64,000 bases of DNA from Verrucomicrobiales bacterium (GCA_024233305.1 JACKPV010000026.1:124001-188000); one strand, 5' to 3'. Shown: positions 17,977 to 28,029, counted from the first letter of the stretch. Made by a program: numbers and translations. Notes: generated by a model from the letters alone, not told the origin.

Positions 17977-18248
17977 CTCAGGAGTTGACTCCGTCCGCGG
18001 CCACCGGAAGGAACTCCGCGCCCGTGCGCCTGTAGGGGCGCGCATCTTGCCGGGTGGAAGGCCTCGTCAGGCGGTTCATTCACCCGCCTGCACGGTTCGG
18101 AGAGAGGGGCGGCGTTAATCCCGCCATCCCCACCCCGATCGGCGTTCAAGGCCGCTCGGTATCGGTAAAGCCGGAGATGCGCACAGTCGTGTGCGTAACC
18201 CGCCGAATTAGTTGCGCTGCACGCATGATGGACCCATGATGCCCGGAC

Positions 18249-21200
18249 ATGCGGCTTCATCGGACCATTGAACGGTTCAGGCCCGAGTGCCTCCGCGGGC
18301 GGCGGGCAGGGGTTGTGCCGGGGTTCGTCGGCGGATTGCTGTTCGCTGCCGGTTGTCTGCCCGCCACGGGGGGAACGGAGGCCGCGGCAGCGGCGGCGGA
18401 CGCGTTCTTCGAGCGGCGCATCCGGCCGGTCCTGGCGGACAACTGTTACCAGTGCCACAGCCCGGCCGCGGGCAAGGTGCGCGGCGGACTGACCGTCGAT
18501 TCTCGCGCGGGCTTGCTGGCGGGCGGCGACACCGGCCCCGCCATCCAACCGGGTGATCCCGCGTCGAGTCTGCTGCTCCGGGCGGTCGGTTACGGCGATC
18601 CGGACTTGCAGATGCCTCCCCGCAGCCGGCTCGCGGACCGGCAAATCGAGGACCTCACCCAGTGGATCCAACTCGGCGCGCCGTGGCCGGATTCCGACGG
18701 GGCGGTGGCTGCCGTGCGGTCGGACGACGGCTTCGATCTTGAAGCGCGGCGGCGCGAGCACTGGTCATGGCAACCCCTCCGCGCCGTCGCTCCGCCTCCC
18801 GTCGAGGATGCGGCCTGGGCCGCCCATCCGGTGGATCGCTTCGTCCGGGCCGGATTGGAGGCGGCGGGCCTGAGTCCCGCGGAGGAAGCCGACCGGCGGA
18901 CGTTGTTACGCCGGCTCCACTTCGACCTTGTTGGCCTGCCGCCGTCGGTTGCGGAAGTGGAGTCCTTCGTGGCCGACCCGTCCCCCGATGCCTGGGAACG
19001 CCGGGTGGACGCCCTGCTGGCCTCGCCCCGGTATGGCGAGCGGTGGGCGCGGCACTGGCTGGACTTGGTGCGCTACGCCGAGACGCTCGGGCATGAGTTC
19101 GATTACGCGCGGCACAACGCTTGGCGCTATCGCGACTATGTGATCCGCGCCTTGAACGCCGACGTGCCGTACGACTGGTTCGTGCGCGAGCACATCGCGG
19201 GCGATCTGCTGCCGGAACCGCGCCGGAATCCGGCCGATGGCAGCAACGAATCGGTCATCGGGACGGCTTTCTGGTGGTTCGGGCAGCAGACCCATTCGCC
19301 GGTGGACGTGCGCCAACACCAGGCGGATTTCGTGGACAACCAGATCGATGTGCTGAGCAAGACGTTCCTTGGCCTCACCGTTTCCTGCGCGCGTTGCCAC
19401 GATCACAAGTTCGATGCGATCTCGACGCGCGACTTCTACTCGTTGTTCGGCGTGGCGGCTGGTTCGCGGTATGCCCAGAAGGCGATCAACGCGCCGATCC
19501 TCTCGGCTGAGGAAGCGGGCGAACTGGAGTCGGCCAGGACGCGGCTTCGCCGGGCGGTGGCGGCTGCGGCGCGATCCATGGCCGGACGTCTGGCGTCCGA
19601 ACTGCTTTCCGTCGGTGCTGCCGGGGAATCGCCCACAGTCATCGATGAGGTACGCGCCAAGGCTTGGCGCGGGTTCCTCGAGCATCCCGCGCGAACCAAC
19701 CGCGCCGATCCCTGGCATCTCTGGCGGACCTTCTCCCGTCAGGGTTCGATTGCCGCGGCGGACTGGGACGCGCTGGGGAAGGTCACCAACGCCGACGGGG
19801 CCGAACCCCTCGCCGGGCGCCGCTTCCCGGATTGGCTGGTGGAAGGCGAGACCGATCCCGGCCGGGCGACGGTTCCGGGAGACTTCCTCGTCGGGGAGTG
19901 GAAACGCCCGGTGGCGGGGCTCGCCACGCAACCGGGTTGGCACAGCGCCCGGCTTTCGCGCGCCCTCGAAGGCGCCATCCGCTCGCCGACCTTCACGCTC
20001 ACCAACCGGTACCTGCACGTCCGCGCGGCCGGTCGCGATACTCGGCTGAACGTGGTGGTCGAGAACTTCACCCTGATCCGCGATCCGATCTACGGTCGGT
20101 TGAAGCTCAACTTCGACACCGACGAACCGCGTTGGTGGACGATCGATCTCGATATGTGGCAGGGCGACCGGGTGTACGTGGAAGTCCTGGACGTTGCGGC
20201 CCCGGATCCTGCTGACGGGGGCCATGCGTCTGGCTACGGCGCGGGGGGTTACGTGGACCTGATCGAGGTCCGCCTGTCCGATGAGGCCCGTCCACCCGAA
20301 GCACCCGCTTGGGCGGCGGCGGACGTTCTGGGGAGCGCTGCGCCGGCCTCCCTCGAAGACCTGGCCGTTCGCTACCAGCACGCCGTGCTGGCGGCTCTTG
20401 ACCGATGGGCCGATACTGGACGGCTGGCTCCGGCGGAGGCGCTGCTGCTCGACGGTTTGTTCCGGGCCGGGCTGCTGGGTGGGGAAACCGGGGTGCGAGC
20501 CGGTGTGCGGCGTTCGGTCGAGCGGGCTTTCAGCGCCTGGGAAGCCATCGAGAAAACCGTGGCACATCCGGTCTACGTTCCCGGTATGACCGATGGCAAC
20601 GGCGTCGACCAGCCGGTGATGATCCGCGGCAATCCGCGCCGGCCGGGCGAACCGGCGCCGCGGCGTTTTCTGACCGCTTTGGGCGGCCTGGACGACGAAC
20701 CGTTCGGAGCGGGGAGCGGTCGGCTGGCCCTCGCCGGGGCGGTGACCGCCCCGGACAACCCGTTTCCCGCCCGCGTCATGGTCAACCGCATCTGGCTGCA
20801 CCTGTTTGGCCGGGGAATCGTCCCCACGCCGGACGATTTCGGAGTGCTTGGCCAGCCGCCGTCCCACCCGGAACTGCTCGACTGGCTGGCCGCCCGCTTC
20901 CGGGATGAAGCGCATTGGTCCGTGAAGTCCATGATCCGGTTGCTGGTCACCTCGCGGGCCTATCGGATGAGCAGCCGCATCGTCGATCCCGTGGCGGAGG
21001 AGCGCGATCCTGACAACCGTCTGCTCCACCGGATGGCCGTCCGGCGGTTGGAGGGAGAGGCGCTGCGTGACGCGATCCTGGCCTTGTCGGGTCGCCTCGA
21101 CCTTGCAACGGGCGGTCCTTCGGTGCCCACGCATCTCACCGATTTCATGGACGGTCGCGGGCGGCCGGGGCAGAGCGGTCCACTGGATGGGAACGGCCGG

Positions 21201-21608
21201 CGCAGCATCTACCTCGAGGTGCGAAACAATTTTCTGTCGCCGATGATGCGCACCTTCGACACGCCGATTCCGTTCACGACCATCGGGCGCCGAACGCAAT
21301 CCAACGTGCCGGCCCAGTCGCTGATCCTGATGAACGATCCGTTCGTCGTGGGCCAGGCTGCGCTGTGGGCGGAACGCTTGTGCGCAGAGCCCGCGACGCC
21401 CCTCCGCGAGCGGGTGCGCCGCGCGTATCTCGAAGTCTTCAGCCGACCGCCGACCGCGGGGGAAATCGAGCGGGCCGGTCGCTTCCTCGACGAACAGAAA
21501 GCCACGCGGACGGAACCCCTCGCGGAGACCGGCGCGGCCGCGGAGCCCATCTGGCAGGACCTCTGCCATGTGCTGCTGAACACCAAGGAATTCCTCTACC
21601 TCGATTGA
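18249..21608 (+). CDS. PSD1 / cytochrome c-like PSCyt1-DUF1549-DUF1553 protein
   Basis: The protein has 1,119 residues. After an N-terminal hydrophobic segment (VVPGFVGGLLFAAGCLPATG) comes a planctomycete-type cytochrome c domain with a haem motif CYQCH near residue 65. Then follow DUF1549 (WARHWLDLVRYAET, DWFVREHIAGDLL, and a second CARCH motif in VSCARCHDHKFDAIS), a middle region of unknown fold, and DUF1553 at the C-terminus (ARVMVNRIWLHLFGRGIV, HPELLDWLAARFRD, QSLILMNDPFV). The family is expanded in Planctomycetes and Verrucomicrobia and often pairs with sulfatases or DUF1501 proteins in polysaccharide use; the reaction is unknown. It is directly followed by the DUF1501 gene. Confidence 0.93.
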   Translation: MRLHRTIERFRPECLRGRRAGVVPGFVGGLLFAAGCLPATGGTEAAAAAADAFFERRIRPVLADNCYQCHSPAAGKVRGGLTVDSRAGLLAGGDTGPAIQPGDPASSLLLRAVGYGDPDLQMPPRSRLADRQIEDLTQWIQLGAPWPDSDGAVAAVRSDDGFDLEARRREHWSWQPLRAVAPPPVEDAAWAAHPVDRFVRAGLEAAGLSPAEEADRRTLLRRLHFDLVGLPPSVAEVESFVADPSPDAWERRVDALLASPRYGERWARHWLDLVRYAETLGHEFDYARHNAWRYRDYVIRALNADVPYDWFVREHIAGDLLPEPRRNPADGSNESVIGTAFWWFGQQTHSPVDVRQHQADFVDNQIDVLSKTFLGLTVSCARCHDHKFDAISTRDFYSLFGVAAGSRYAQKAINAPILSAEEAGELESARTRLRRAVAAAARSMAGRLASELLSVGAAGESPTVIDEVRAKAWRGFLEHPARTNRADPWHLWRTFSRQGSIAAADWDALGKVTNADGAEPLAGRRFPDWLVEGETDPGRATVPGDFLVGEWKRPVAGLATQPGWHSARLSRALEGAIRSPTFTLTNRYLHVRAAGRDTRLNVVVENFTLIRDPIYGRLKLNFDTDEPRWWTIDLDMWQGDRVYVEVLDVAAPDPADGGHASGYGAGGYVDLIEVRLSDEARPPEAPAWAAADVLGSAAPASLEDLAVRYQHAVLAALDRWADTGRLAPAEALLLDGLFRAGLLGGETGVRAGVRRSVERAFSAWEAIEKTVAHPVYVPGMTDGNGVDQPVMIRGNPRRPGEPAPRRFLTALGGLDDEPFGAGSGRLALAGAVTAPDNPFPARVMVNRIWLHLFGRGIVPTPDDFGVLGQPPSHPELLDWLAARFRDEAHWSVKSMIRLLVTSRAYRMSSRIVDPVAEERDPDNRLLHRMAVRRLEGEALRDAILALSGRLDLATGGPSVPTHLTDFMDGRGRPGQSGPLDGNGRRSIYLEVRNNFLSPMMRTFDTPIPFTTIGRRTQSNVPAQSLILMNDPFVVGQAALWAERLCAEPATPLRERVRRAYLEVFSRPPTAGEIERAGRFLDEQKATRTEPLAETGAAAEPIWQDLCHVLLNTKEFLYLD

Positions 21609-21613
21609 ACGTC

Positions 21614-23074
21614 ATGCCGCACGCTTCCCCGCTCTGCTCCGGTCACCTGCCGCGTCCGCTTTCCCGCCGGGAGATGCTGCGGCGTTGCGCCAACGGCTTT
21701 GGCGCCATCGCCCTGGCGGCCCTGCTTGATGACGAGGGGCGCGCCGCGGACGCAATGCCGGGCACCGGATTGCCCGGGGGCGGTTCCCTGGCGCCGCGCC
21801 CGCCGCATTTCCCGGCCCGCGCCCGGAACGTCATCTTCCTCTACATGGACGGCGGTCCGTCGCAGGTGGACACCTTCGATCCGAAACCGCGTCTGCTGCG
21901 CGAGAGCGGGCAGCCGTTCGCGATGAAGATGGAGCCCACGCAGTTCAACAACAACGGGCTGACCCTCGGCAGTCCGTGGGCCTTCAAGGAACACGGAAGG
22001 TCGGGGATTCCGGTCAGCGAGTTGTTCCCGCACGTGGCGGCACGCGTCGACGACCTGTGCGTCATTCGCTCGATGCATACGAATTTCTCCGAGCACACGA
22101 ACGCCAACTACTTCCTGCACACCGGGCTCGGGCTGGCCGGGCGGCCAAGCATGGGGGCCTGGGCGGGCTACGGGTTGGGCAGTGAGAACCGGAACCTGCC
22201 AGGATTCATCGTCCTGAACGGGGGGCTGGTCCCGCCGGGCGGACTCGAGAATTTCGGCAGCGGATTTCTTCCTGCGACCTTCCAGGGATCGATCTTCCGG
22301 CCCAAGGCCCGGCCCGTCGCCAACATCCGTCCGCAGGAGCCGTCCCCCGCGCTGCAGCGAAACAAACTCGATTACCTGCGGGATCTGGATGCAGGGATGC
22401 TCGACCGCGCAGGTCCGCACGACCAGATCGAAGCCGCCATCGCCAATTACGAACTGGCCTTTCGCATGCAGGCCGCCGTGCCGGACCTGATGGATCTGGC
22501 CGGCGAACCCGAGGCCCTCCGGCGGGGATACGGTCTCGAAGCCGACTACGAACCCACCCGGATCTTCGGCACGCAATGTCTCGTCGCGCGGCGTCTGGTC
22601 GAACGCGGTGTCCGGTTCATCGAACTCACCTGCCCGGTCGTCGGCGGGGATCGCTGGGATCAACACAGCAACCTCAAGGAAGGCCACGAGAACAACGCGC
22701 GCGCCGTCGACCAACCCATCGCGGCGTTGCTCCAGGATCTCAAGGCCTCGGGCCTGCTAGATTCGACGCTGGTGGTGTGGGCGGGCGAATTCGGACGCAC
22801 GCCCTTCGCGCAGGGAACGAACGGACGCGATCACAACCCTTTCGGGTATACCGTCTGGCTGGCCGGCGGCGGAGTGAAGGGCGGGCACATCCACGGCGCC
22901 ACGGATGAGTACGGGTACAAGGCCATTGCCGACAAGGTGCATGTCCACGACCTCCATGCCACCATGCTTCACCTGCTGGGGTTGGACCACAAACGACTGA
23001 CCTTCCGCTTCGGCGGCCGCGACATGCGCCTCACCGACGTCCACGGCGAGATCGTCCAGGCAATCCTGGCTTGA
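21614..23074 (+). CDS. DUF1501 domain-containing protein (sulfatase-like fold)
   Basis: The 486-residue protein starts at the ATG at 21614, 5 bp after the PSD1 stop; the longer upstream frame overlaps PSD1 and is not needed. A Tat-like leader is present (SRREMLRRCANGFGAIALAA). The body shows the DUF1501 pattern: NVIFLYMDGGPSQVDTFDPK, HTNANYFLHTG, RFIELTC, WDQHSNL, TLVVWAGEFGRTP, GRDHNPFGYTVWLAGGGVKG and DLHATMLHLLGLDHKRLTF. The fold belongs to the alkaline phosphatase/sulfatase superfamily. Pairing with a PSD1 protein is the usual PVC arrangement and suggests one exported functional unit. Confidence 0.93.
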   Translation: MPHASPLCSGHLPRPLSRREMLRRCANGFGAIALAALLDDEGRAADAMPGTGLPGGGSLAPRPPHFPARARNVIFLYMDGGPSQVDTFDPKPRLLRESGQPFAMKMEPTQFNNNGLTLGSPWAFKEHGRSGIPVSELFPHVAARVDDLCVIRSMHTNFSEHTNANYFLHTGLGLAGRPSMGAWAGYGLGSENRNLPGFIVLNGGLVPPGGLENFGSGFLPATFQGSIFRPKARPVANIRPQEPSPALQRNKLDYLRDLDAGMLDRAGPHDQIEAAIANYELAFRMQAAVPDLMDLAGEPEALRRGYGLEADYEPTRIFGTQCLVARRLVERGVRFIELTCPVVGGDRWDQHSNLKEGHENNARAVDQPIAALLQDLKASGLLDSTLVVWAGEFGRTPFAQGTNGRDHNPFGYTVWLAGGGVKGGHIHGATDEYGYKAIADKVHVHDLHATMLHLLGLDHKRLTFRFGGRDMRLTDVHGEIVQAILA

Positions 23075-23383
23075 GCCAGTCGGCGTGGAGGCGTTCCCCG
23101 ATGTGGGGTTTCGTTCACGGCTTCTGCGGTGGATTTGACATTCTTAAGCCGTTCGGCGATAGGTCCAAGGTGCGCGACGGGAACCGGGTCCGTTGCTCGG
23201 GGTCGGACCGTTGTGTCTGGAAAGGCTGCAAATAGAACCGAAGAAGCGACCAATCGTGCGGTCTCGCCGGCGGCTGTTGGTGAGTGCGCTCCCGATCAGG
23301 TACGGCCTCGGGGTGGGTTTTCAATCAGCTCCCACCTGGCGGGCGCGGGCCGCGATCGGCTTCTCTTCCACCTCCATTAACTC
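23075..23383. other. Non-coding stretch upstream of the peptidase gene
   Basis: No gene is supported in this 309-bp stretch. Its only notable feature is a possible sigma-70-like promoter at 23135-23163. The rest is unremarkable GC-rich leader sequence ahead of the papain-like peptidase. Confidence 0.4.
23135..23163 (+). promoter_or_regulatory. Possible sigma-70-like promoter
   Basis: A perfect -35 hexamer TTGACA (23135-23140) is followed after 17 bp by GATAGG, which matches only three of six positions of the -10 consensus. It is correctly oriented for the peptidase/lipoprotein genes but would leave a leader of roughly 210 bp. Confidence 0.3.
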
Positions 23384-24568
23384 ATGAGAACAGACATTCC
23401 CCACGGACTCGGCTGGCAACCGGACCTCCCTGACTGGCGCGACAAAACCCTGGAGGGAGCCCTGGCGAAGCGGGCCGCCTTTCGGGATCGTCCGCCGGTG
23501 AAGGCGACCCGAACCAGCAAGGCACCTGCAGATCCCGATCGACCAAAGCATACCTTCGACGGGTGGGGGACTTGTGCCGGAAAGGTCGAGGAACTCGCCG
23601 GCGGGGGGGATGCCCTGGCGGCGGCGAGAGAAAGGAAGGACGAGGAAGCGGGGACCTTTGCCAGCCGTCTGCAGACGGCCCGTCGGCGTGCCTTTCCCAC
23701 CGACAAAGGGCGGCCCAGCCTCCTGCTTGAAGCCCCGCCCGACAACCTGTTGCCCCACGTGGACCTGCGGCCCTTCATGAGTCCGATCGAGGATCAGGGC
23801 GGCATCGGGAGCTGTACGGCCCAGGCGGTTACCGGGTTGGTGGAGTACCTCCAGATTGCCACGCACGGCAGTTACGTCGATGCCTCGCGGCTCTTCCTTT
23901 ACAAGGCAACCCGCAACCTGTTGCAGTGGACGGGTGACACCGGGGCCTACATTCGCGAGACGATCAAGGCCGTCCGGTTGTTCGGGATGTGCCCCGAGGA
24001 TTACTGGATCTACCGGGAAGCGGACTTCGATGCGGAGCCGCCCGCCTTCTGCTACGCCTTTGCCGCCAACTACAAGGCCCTCCGATTCTACCGGCTGGCG
24101 AACCTCGAGGACATCAAGCAGTCGCTGTCCCAGGGGTATCCGGTCGCGTTCGGATTCACCTGTTTCGAGTCCCTCTTCACCGAGGAGGTGCAGCGGACCG
24201 GGATCATCCCGTTTCCCACCTCGCGGGAGAAGGTGAAGGGTGGCCATGCGGTGCTGGCGGTCGGCTACCGCGACGAGGACGGCAGCGGTTCGGAAGACGG
24301 GCCGCCGGCGGGGCATGTCATCATCCGCAACAGTTGGGGAGACTGGGGCGAACAGGGCTACGGGTTCCTTCCATATTCCTTCTTCGAGCCGCGGGAAGTG
24401 CGGATCGGGGGCCGGACCAAGCGGCTGGCGCCGTTGTCCGACGACTACTGGACGATGACGCAAATGGCGCTGCCCGACCTGAGCGAAGCCTCGGCGGCCC
24501 CGTTCGCCATGGGCGGCGGCAATCCCGTTTTCAGGCGTTCATCCGGGGGGAACCGCCCGTTCGAGTGA
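23384..24568 (+). CDS. Papain-like (C1 family) cysteine peptidase
   Basis: The protein has 394 residues and no obvious signal peptide. After a charged N-terminal region of about 120 residues that may act as a propeptide, the C1 catalytic elements appear in order. They are the oxyanion Gln and nucleophile in EDQGGIGSCTAQA (Cys about 144), the histidine in GGHAVLAVGY (His about 288), and the asparagine in IIRNSWGDWGEQGYGFLPY (Asn about 316). All are intact. The next gene, a large lipoprotein, starts 68 bp downstream on the same strand, suggesting joint expression. The physiological substrate is unknown. Confidence 0.88.
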   Translation: MRTDIPHGLGWQPDLPDWRDKTLEGALAKRAAFRDRPPVKATRTSKAPADPDRPKHTFDGWGTCAGKVEELAGGGDALAAARERKDEEAGTFASRLQTARRRAFPTDKGRPSLLLEAPPDNLLPHVDLRPFMSPIEDQGGIGSCTAQAVTGLVEYLQIATHGSYVDASRLFLYKATRNLLQWTGDTGAYIRETIKAVRLFGMCPEDYWIYREADFDAEPPAFCYAFAANYKALRFYRLANLEDIKQSLSQGYPVAFGFTCFESLFTEEVQRTGIIPFPTSREKVKGGHAVLAVGYRDEDGSGSEDGPPAGHVIIRNSWGDWGEQGYGFLPYSFFEPREVRIGGRTKRLAPLSDDYWTMTQMALPDLSEASAAPFAMGGGNPVFRRSSGGNRPFE

Positions 24569-24636
24569 TCCACCCGGACAGTTCGCGCACCGCATTCCCG
24601 ATCATCCCCGGTCCCCGTCCGCCCGCAGATTACCGA

Positions 24637-27600
24637 ATGAGACCAACCGCCACCCCCCGCATCCGCCGCCGCCCGCCCGTCGGACGCCTTGCGCTTCCGC
24701 TCCTGATGCTCCTCGCCGGCTGCCATACGCCGTCGCGCGAACTCGGCCCTTTACCAACGAACGATGCCGACGATTCAGTCCAGAGCTATGTCGACGGGCT
24801 CATCGACAGCCCGGAGATGTTCCCTCGGGCGCGGACGATAAGCGAACGCTACGTCGAACTGCGGCTCAACTACGCCATGCAGAAGGCGATCGAGGATGGC
24901 CGGCTGCACGTGCGGGCGATTGCCGCCCCGCTGCAACTCAGCGGCGATCCCAATCTCGACATGAGCCGCACCCACACGATCCTGCTCGTGGCGGATGATC
25001 TGCAGGCGGGAAGTGCGTTCCTGGACGAGTATGAGGTGCGGGTTGGCCCGGCTCCTCAGCTGGCGGTGGTGCGGCCCGCGACGTCGGCCGATTCCCTCGC
25101 CGAGGCGGACACGGCTTATGCCGAGGAGCAGTTGTTGCGCGTTCGCCTGGACGAGCAGAGCCTCAAGGCGGACGCGCGATTTGCCGCGAGCCTGAAGCGG
25201 AGCCTGCCGGATTACCTGGCGGAGGCTCGAAAGGCCCACGAGGAACGTCGGCCGCGGCTGACGACCTTGGTGAAAACGCTGGACGACTCCATCGCGGAGT
25301 TGCAGGAGCAGCTGGGAACGAATACCAACCGCGTTCAGGAGCTGGCCAGGAGGGTCCGACTCCAACTCGATCCCGAGGCCCGGGCCCAGACGGAAAAGGA
25401 GTTGAAGGCGCTGCGCGAGGAGCAAGCCAAGCTGTCGAAGGAAGGCGATCAGGGCAGCGAAGCGAACCGCAAGCGGCTGGCCGACGTGACGGCCCGGATC
25501 CAGGGAATCGAGGAGCAGCTCAACAATCAGCCGGAACCGGGAGACGCCGCCGAACTGGTCGAACGCACGCGGCAGCAGGCGGAGATCAGGCTCAGGCTCA
25601 TCCGAGGCCGGAACGACCTCGACGAGGCGGAGGGATTGCTACGCGAGGAGGACGAGCGGTTTCAGAACCTTGAGCGGACGGTTGAGGGCCTTGGGTCCAG
25701 TGATCTCAGTGTCGCGGCGGCGCTCGCGGCAGTCGAGAGCCGGCGCGGCTTTTGGCAGACCGAGATCGAAGCGGAACGGAAACTCTCCACGTTCTCGAAA
25801 CAGCGGGACCGCTATGTCATGAGCACGGCGGTCGTGGTGGCGTTTCGCGCCCAGGCCTTGGCGGGCCTGCCGTACGTCACGATTGAAGTGATCCGCAAAG
25901 GCGCGCCCGCGGTCGTCCCGGGCGACGCTTCGCCTGGGACGACAAAGGACCCTGATCCGCTCGACGAGCTGCTGTCGCACATCGACGAGGCGCTGCCGGA
26001 GCTTAACGGGTTGTTGATGGCGGAGGAGAGGGTGGTGAAGGATGACAGTCGGTGGAGGCGCATCAAGTACTACGGGGACGAGCTGGCGGCGGACGCCGGC
26101 AAACTGAGCGGTATCCTGGAGTTGCGAGCGCTGTCCGGAGCGGCCCGTCCACCCGCTCGATCAGCGGGCCCGGCCGATGATCGGGACGTGTTCGCGTCGT
26201 GGAATGACGTCCAGCAACGTCTGGCGCGCCATCAAGCAGCGCTGGAGGAACTCGCTGAAAACGAGGCGCGGCTGGCCGGATCATTGGCGGGCAGCACCAA
26301 CCGGCTCGCCCGTCTGGACGCGGACCAGGAAGCCCTGCTGCGGCAGGTGGAGCGTGGCCGCGAGGTGCTCGCGGACGCGCTGCGGAACGTCCGCGAGGCC
26401 GTGGCCTCCAGCGGGGATCTTCCCCCCGATGCGTCGCAAGCGCTGCTTCTGTTCAGCGGTGTGGAACAGGGGCTCCAGACCCTGGACGAGGGGCAGCAGG
26501 CCCTGCAGGCCGCCCTGGAAGGGAGCCGGAACCGTGTGACCGATGTCGGTGGCGCCGTGCGCGAAAGCGAAGCCGCTTCCCGCGAGGTGGCAGCCGGCAG
26601 GGCGGCTTCGCGAGCGGAGGTCGAGAGAATCCGCGCGGTCTCGGACCGTTTGCACGAGGACATCCGGACTGCCAGGGATCTCCAGCGCAGACTGATCGCC
26701 CTTTCCGAGAGCATCCAGGGCCGTTTGGGCGTGACTCCGCAGGACAGCGTCCTGGGCCAGGTCGGCGGGGTGTCGGAGGTCGCACCTCCCCGGGAGTCGC
26801 TGCTGACCAAAGCCCTCGAGGGCGTGGCGAAGGATTTATGCGAGTTTCGCGAGCAACTATCCGATCGCACGCTCGCCTCCGCGCGGGGTCGGCAGGATGC
26901 GGCCGGGAAGCTCAGCGATTTGCGCAAGACCCTGGCCAAGGCGCGGTATCTCGCGGGCGCGGTCGAGGGCAAGGATGCCGGCCAGCGGACTGCCGGACGC
27001 GCCAGCGGAGGCGGCGTCACGTTCCAGGAGATCTTCGGCCTCGACTCCGGCCTCGACTCCGGACCCGATGCCGGGCCGGCTCCGGCTCCGGCCCCGGACG
27101 AAAAGGCAACCCCACCGCCGCCTCCTGACATGGTGGACATGATCCGGGCCGGCAACCTGGCGGTGTTTCGCTTCAACGTCCTTCGCGGGGTGGTGTCCAC
27201 CACCGCTTACCTGATGCCGGACGATGGCGTTAAACAGACGTTTGGAAAGACCTTCGCGGACACGTTCTACGTCGCGCAGGTCACCTTCCGCAACCCGAAC
27301 GACAAGCCGATTCTGGTTTATGGCAACACGATGCGTTTGGTCGTCAGGATGAACTCGCTCGTTCCGGGGCAGATCACGGAGGAGGGCGAACCCGCCCGAA
27401 CGGTGTTTTGGGCGACTTACGAGCCGCTGGACTACGAGGGCGTTCGTCTGATGCTCGAAGGCATCCAGGAGCGCAGCTGGCAGAAGTGGGCGGCGCGGGG
27501 CATCGACTTGGTGCAGATCGGCCTGGCGACCTGGGCGGCGTTTGACCCCCCGAAGGACGCGCTCCGGGCCATCGCGATGTTCGGTGGCGTGGCCCCGAGC

Positions 27601-27924
27601 CTCAGGGCGCTGCTCGAAGCCGACTTGAAGCGTCACGCGGCCAATTTCCGCGCCCGCGGCCTCAACGCGATCGAGGAGATCGAGGCTCAGGGGACGCTCA
27701 CCCGGGTCGTGTTCCTGCCCAAAGGACCGATCTATGGGTCCTTCGCGTTTGACAAGGGTGCCGCCAATGCGCTCTCGGGCGCGGCCGACAATCCAGAATC
27801 CCGCCAGTTCGGTCGCCGGGCGATGGTGCCCGTCTACATCCACGACATCCGACGGGAAGAGGTTTACGTGGAGGGGAAACGGATCCTGGCGAGCGATCCG
27901 CTGTCGTCCACTGGGATCCGATGA
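24637..27924 (+). CDS. Large coiled-coil lipoprotein of unknown function
   Basis: The 1,095-residue protein starts at the ATG at 24637; the longer open frame upstream overlaps the peptidase gene out of frame and is not used. The leader ends in a lipobox, LMLLAGC, with Cys at residue 29. Long Glu/Arg/Leu-rich heptad-like stretches cover about 170-420 and 520-800 (LDDSIAELQEQLGTNTNRVQ, LRQVERGREVLADALRNVRE), predicting coiled coils. After a Pro/Asp-rich linker (about 805-830), a globular C-terminal domain follows, including NLAVFRFNVLRGVVSTTAYL and AQVTFRNPNDKPILVYGNTM. I do not recognise the family. It could be a surface scaffold or spacer linked with the adjacent peptidase. Confidence 0.75.
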   Translation: MRPTATPRIRRRPPVGRLALPLLMLLAGCHTPSRELGPLPTNDADDSVQSYVDGLIDSPEMFPRARTISERYVELRLNYAMQKAIEDGRLHVRAIAAPLQLSGDPNLDMSRTHTILLVADDLQAGSAFLDEYEVRVGPAPQLAVVRPATSADSLAEADTAYAEEQLLRVRLDEQSLKADARFAASLKRSLPDYLAEARKAHEERRPRLTTLVKTLDDSIAELQEQLGTNTNRVQELARRVRLQLDPEARAQTEKELKALREEQAKLSKEGDQGSEANRKRLADVTARIQGIEEQLNNQPEPGDAAELVERTRQQAEIRLRLIRGRNDLDEAEGLLREEDERFQNLERTVEGLGSSDLSVAAALAAVESRRGFWQTEIEAERKLSTFSKQRDRYVMSTAVVVAFRAQALAGLPYVTIEVIRKGAPAVVPGDASPGTTKDPDPLDELLSHIDEALPELNGLLMAEERVVKDDSRWRRIKYYGDELAADAGKLSGILELRALSGAARPPARSAGPADDRDVFASWNDVQQRLARHQAALEELAENEARLAGSLAGSTNRLARLDADQEALLRQVERGREVLADALRNVREAVASSGDLPPDASQALLLFSGVEQGLQTLDEGQQALQAALEGSRNRVTDVGGAVRESEAASREVAAGRAASRAEVERIRAVSDRLHEDIRTARDLQRRLIALSESIQGRLGVTPQDSVLGQVGGVSEVAPPRESLLTKALEGVAKDLCEFREQLSDRTLASARGRQDAAGKLSDLRKTLAKARYLAGAVEGKDAGQRTAGRASGGGVTFQEIFGLDSGLDSGPDAGPAPAPAPDEKATPPPPPDMVDMIRAGNLAVFRFNVLRGVVSTTAYLMPDDGVKQTFGKTFADTFYVAQVTFRNPNDKPILVYGNTMRLVVRMNSLVPGQITEEGEPARTVFWATYEPLDYEGVRLMLEGIQERSWQKWAARGIDLVQIGLATWAAFDPPKDALRAIAMFGGVAPSLRALLEADLKRHAANFRARGLNAIEEIEAQGTLTRVVFLPKGPIYGSFAFDKGAANALSGAADNPESRQFGRRAMVPVYIHDIRREEVYVEGKRILASDPLSSTGIR

Positions 27925-28029
27925 CGTTCGTTGGCTGTCCGTTGCCTCGGGGCCTGGCGCGCGGGACTCCTCCTGGGTGAGGCGTACCTGGCGCCGGACG
28001 CCGCTGGCTGCTGGCAGCCTTCCGCGCCG

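Larger units (their letters stand above)
17207..18248. other. Repeat-rich non-coding region (about 1 kb)
   Basis: No gene is supported here. From left to right it holds a 14-bp remnant of an element end (GCCGTGACTATTCA at 17281-17294), MITE-like copy B, a longer palindromic unit with different internal sequence (17496-17754), MITE-like copy C, and about 270 bp leading to the PSD1 gene. That last stretch includes the small inverted repeat AGGCGGTTCATTCACCCGCCT minus its last base (about 18069-18088). The promoter of the PSD1 gene should lie in this last part. Confidence 0.6.

Noticed and set aside
18906..21569. Minus-strand open frame of 887 codons opposite the PSD1 gene
   Set aside because: The plus-strand frame has complete domain motifs. 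The antisense product is low-complexity Arg/Pro/Gly with no recognisable fold.
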